From: Betaproteobacteria bacterium
GTDB taxonomy: Bacteria > Pseudomonadota > Gammaproteobacteria > Burkholderiales > SG8-41
Assembly (NCBI GenBank): GCA_947476215.1
Contig: CANJQI010000020.1
Span: 1 to 43,526 of the forward strand
Reading direction: 5' to 3'
DNA length: 43,526 bases
Part shown: piece by piece, positions 41,513 to 43,526 of the stretch
How the letters are laid out: every line of letters starts with the position of its first letter
Position numbering within the stretch: the first letter of the stretch is position 1
The notes under the pieces: model-generated
What the model was told of the DNA's origin: nothing
The model's database searches: none
What the model saw: the letters and a program-made list of their open reading frames with translations, nothing else
Translations under genes and position numbers: made by a program

Positions 41513-42487
41513 TTAGTCCGCGCGTATGCCGGCTTCCTTGACCATTTTTCCGATTCTGCTGACGTCGGATTTTATCTGCGCGGTGAATTCGTCCGGTGTC
41601 GAGGGCGACGCTTCGACGCCCAGCGTCAACAGTTTTTCCCGGGCTTCAGGCGTGGCGAGGAAGCGTACCGTACTTTCATTGATGCGCTTGATGATTGCGG
41701 CGGGAACTTTGGCGGGCGCGAGCAAACCGTAGACGGAGCCCATCGCGTACCCCGGCAACGTGGATGCGATGGTGGGCAGGCCGGGGAACAGTGGTGACGG
41801 CTGCGCACTGGTCACCGCCAGCGCGCGCAGCTTGCCGGCCTTGACATGCGGCATCACGGAAGCGGCCGTGCCGAAAGAAAGCTGCACCTGGCCGCCGAGC
41901 AGGTCGACGATTTCGGTGGCGCCGCTCTTGTATGGGATGCGCGCCATGTCTATGCCAGCCATGAACTTGAACAACTCGGGCGCGAGATGCGACGTCGAGC
42001 CCGTCGCGCCGGTCGAAAAATTGAGCACGCCGGGCTTGGCCTTGGCGAGTGCGATCAGTTCCTTGACGGAGTTGGCCGCAACCGCCGGGTGTACCACCAG
42101 CACCGTCGGCGCACGAGCGAGTAGGCTGACAGGCGCGAAGTCCGTGAGCACGTCGGTAGGCGCCTTCTGCAAGATCGGCAACTGCCACAGGCCGCCGCTG
42201 CCCGCCAGCAACGTATAGCCGTCGGGGTTGGCCTGCGACACGACTTCGCCGGGCAGCACGCCGCTGCCGCGGTTTTCAACGATCACCTGCTGGCCCCAGC
42301 CCGTGCTCAGGCCCTGCGCGAGCAGACGCGCGATCACATCATTGCCGCCGCCGACACCGCTGGTGACCACGCGTACCGGTTTCGTCGGGTAGGCCGAGCC
42401 CACCGAAGACGTCTGCGCCCACGTTACCGACGAACTCGCAGCCGCGGCCGTCATCAAAAAAACTATAGTCTTGGTACCGGACCACAT
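41513..42487 (-). CDS. TTT (Bug) family substrate-binding protein
   Basis: 324 aa from ATG 42487 with GGAGAG six bases upstream; the frame to 42550 has no signal-peptide features before that. Signal peptide to about TWAQ; mature start SAYPTKPVRVV. SGVGGGNDVIAR, short loop after ENR (GSGVLPGEVVSQAN), PDGYTLLAGS, SHLAPELFKFMAG, IPYKSGA, LPTIASTLPGYAMGS, IGKMVKEAGIRAD. It shares the rare 'STLPGY' / 'ATVPGY' motif with the 40461 product, so these two are recent duplicates. Confidence 0.92.
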   Translation of the reverse strand: MWSGTKTIVFLMTAAAASSSVTWAQTSSVGSAYPTKPVRVVTSGVGGGNDVIARLLAQGLSTGWGQQVIVENRGSGVLPGEVVSQANPDGYTLLAGSGGLWQLPILQKAPTDVLTDFAPVSLLARAPTVLVVHPAVAANSVKELIALAKAKPGVLNFSTGATGSTSHLAPELFKFMAGIDMARIPYKSGATEIVDLLGGQVQLSFGTAASVMPHVKAGKLRALAVTSAQPSPLFPGLPTIASTLPGYAMGSVYGLLAPAKVPAAIIKRINESTVRFLATPEAREKLLTLGVEASPSTPDEFTAQIKSDVSRIGKMVKEAGIRAD

Positions 42488-42571
42488 AATGACTCTCCAA
42501 TCAGAGGTTTCGAAACGGAGGAGACAGAATATCGCTATTGAGCGTTTCATAATAGATGACAGTCGGAATGC

Positions 42572-43489
42572 TCAATTCCTTACCCTAACCCTCTCCCGGA
42601 GGGCGAGGGGGAGAATGGCCGCGACCTCCACGCCAGACCCAAACAAGCGCTCTTTCACGTCCGCACTATTGAGCACCTTGATGATTTCACTGCTGATCCG
42701 GTTGACCAGTAATCTGGGAGTTTTCGCGGGCACGAAGACCCCCGACATGGAAACGGACTCGTATCCGGGTAATCCAGCGGCACTCACCGTCGGCAAGCCC
42801 GGCAGCAGGGGCGACGGTTGCGCGCCCGTCACCGCCAACGCTCTGAGCTTGCCTGACTGGATGTGCGGCGTTGCGCCGCCGGTGGTGGCAAACATCAACT
42901 GCACCTGCCCACTCAGCAGGTCAGTATAGGCCGCGCCATTGCTCTTGTAGGGGATGCGCACGACTTCGACGCCCGCCATGGATTTGAATAACTCGGCCGC
43001 GAGGTGCGGCGTGGATCCCGACGCACGCGCCGCGTAATTGAGTTCGCCGGGTTTGGATTTCACCAATGCGATCAATTCCTTCACCGACTTCGCCGCCACC
43101 GACGGATTCACCGCCAACACATTGGGCGAGCGGATTGCAAGCGTAACCGGCGCGAAATCGCGCACCGGGTCGTAGGGCAGATTGCTGCGCATGAAAGGCG
43201 AAACCCAGATCGTGCTGCCATAGAACATCAGCGTGTAGCCGTCCGGCTGCGCTCGCGCCACCACTTCCGCCGCACCGATGCCGCCGCCGCGGTTTTCGAC
43301 AACGACCTGCTGGCCGAGATTGGAAGTCAGCCCCTGCGCGATCACGCGCGACGCAAAATCTCCACCGCCACCCGTGCCGGATGCGACGATGCGCACCGGA
43401 TTGTGGGGATAATCCTGGGCATGCATGGCCCCGTTTGCAAGTCCTGTCAGCGCAGAGGCAAACAGCCCGAAATAATTTCGACTATGCAT
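42572..43489 (-). CDS. TTT (Bug) family substrate-binding protein, C-terminus replaced by a repeat
   Basis: 305 aa; ATG 43489 with an AT-rich leader and no ribosome-binding site. Signal peptide to MHAQ, mature start DYPHNPVRIV. SGTGGGGDFASR, short loop after ENR (GGGIGAAEVVARAQ), PDGYTLMFYG, PHLAAELFKSMAGV, IPYKSNG, LPTVSAAGLPGYESVS. Up to FGSGVEV it follows the family, then continues as AAILPLALRERVRVRN and stops, because a CCCTCTCCC palindrome (42589-42609) has been inserted or joined there. The last helix (normally about 30 residues ending GKVIKDAGIREE) is missing, so folding or partner contact may be impaired; possible pseudogene. Confidence 0.85.
   Translation of the reverse strand: MHSRNYFGLFASALTGLANGAMHAQDYPHNPVRIVASGTGGGGDFASRVIAQGLTSNLGQQVVVENRGGGIGAAEVVARAQPDGYTLMFYGSTIWVSPFMRSNLPYDPVRDFAPVTLAIRSPNVLAVNPSVAAKSVKELIALVKSKPGELNYAARASGSTPHLAAELFKSMAGVEVVRIPYKSNGAAYTDLLSGQVQLMFATTGGATPHIQSGKLRALAVTGAQPSPLLPGLPTVSAAGLPGYESVSMSGVFVPAKTPRLLVNRISSEIIKVLNSADVKERLFGSGVEVAAILPLALRERVRVRN
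42589..42609. repeat. REP-like palindrome inside the 3' end of a Bug gene
   Basis: CCCTCTCCC (42589-42597), loop GGA, then GGGCGAGGG (42601-42609): a 9-bp stem with one mismatch, preceded by TACCCTAA. The same CCCTCTCCC arm occurs at the ends of the 179-388 element. It supplies the new C-terminal codons and the sequence before the stop of the 42572 gene. Confidence 0.7.
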
Positions 43490-43526
43490 TAACTATTTGA
43501 TTAATATAGACAACTGTAGACCTGCG

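Overview
The window looks like part of a Betaproteobacterium, most likely Burkholderiales. The main reasons are a high G+C content, tightly packed genes, and twelve genes for tripartite tricarboxylate transporter (TTT, 'Bug') substrate-binding proteins, a family enormously expanded in that order. This placement is inferred from gene content; no rRNA or other marker gene is present.

Layout. (1) 1-3673, minus strand: the 5' end of an MmgE/PrpD gene, a 210-bp nested inverted-repeat element, then an NDP-forming acyl-CoA synthetase coupled to an acyl-CoA dehydrogenase. (2) 3674-8365, mostly plus strand: a scar of two broken genes (HigA antitoxin joined to an SRPBCC protein), a MAPEG membrane protein, a secreted ankyrin protein, two tandem Bug genes and a DUF1778/GNAT toxin-antitoxin pair. 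(3) 8446-13187: two PrpD-type genes on the minus strand, divergent from a TauD-type dioxygenase coupled to a Bug gene. (4) 13196-27968, all minus: lactonase-like propeller, hot-dog hydratase, family III CoA-transferase, three tandem secreted methyltransferase-like proteins, an SDR, a D-2-hydroxyacid dehydrogenase, an OYE-type flavoprotein, an alpha/beta hydrolase, two Bug genes, and an FtsX-type permease with its ATPase. (5) 28026-37985, all minus: isocitrate-lyase-family lyase, LeuC/LeuD-type hydro-lyase, two MmgE/PrpD proteins and five Bug proteins (37011, 33006, 29093 and 28026 flank or interleave with these genes, and 37011 lies upstream). (6) 37988-43526, minus: a Bug remnant, a VapBC-like pair, an MmgE/PrpD gene and three Bug genes, the last one truncated by a palindromic repeat.

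How the genes work together (inference). The enzymes fit uptake and breakdown of carboxylic acids: capture in the periplasm by Bug proteins, CoA activation (synthetase, CoA-transferase), dehydrogenation, hydration and dehydration (MaoC-like, MmgE/PrpD, LeuCD-type) and C-C cleavage (lyase). The lyase-LeuC-LeuD order resembles the dimethylmaleate hydratase / 2,3-dimethylmalate lyase step of nicotinate fermentation or a related methylated-malate route. No TctA/TctB membrane subunits and no intact transcriptional regulator of the catabolic genes lie in the window, so the Bug proteins must use membrane partners encoded elsewhere or act in other ways.

The most unusual signals are a 2-3 residue shortening of a ligand-proximal loop in eight of the twelve Bug proteins, three consecutive signal-peptide-bearing methyltransferase-like proteins, several enzymes with replaced catalytic residues (alpha/beta hydrolase, SDR, OYE-type Fe-S site), a Bug gene apparently replaced by a toxin-antitoxin pair, and dispersed palindromic repeats. 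Apparent miscount note: region 5 holds four Bug genes (28026, 29093, 33006, 37011); together with 5497, 6456, 12207, 15160, 16198, 40461, 41513 and 42572 the total is twelve.
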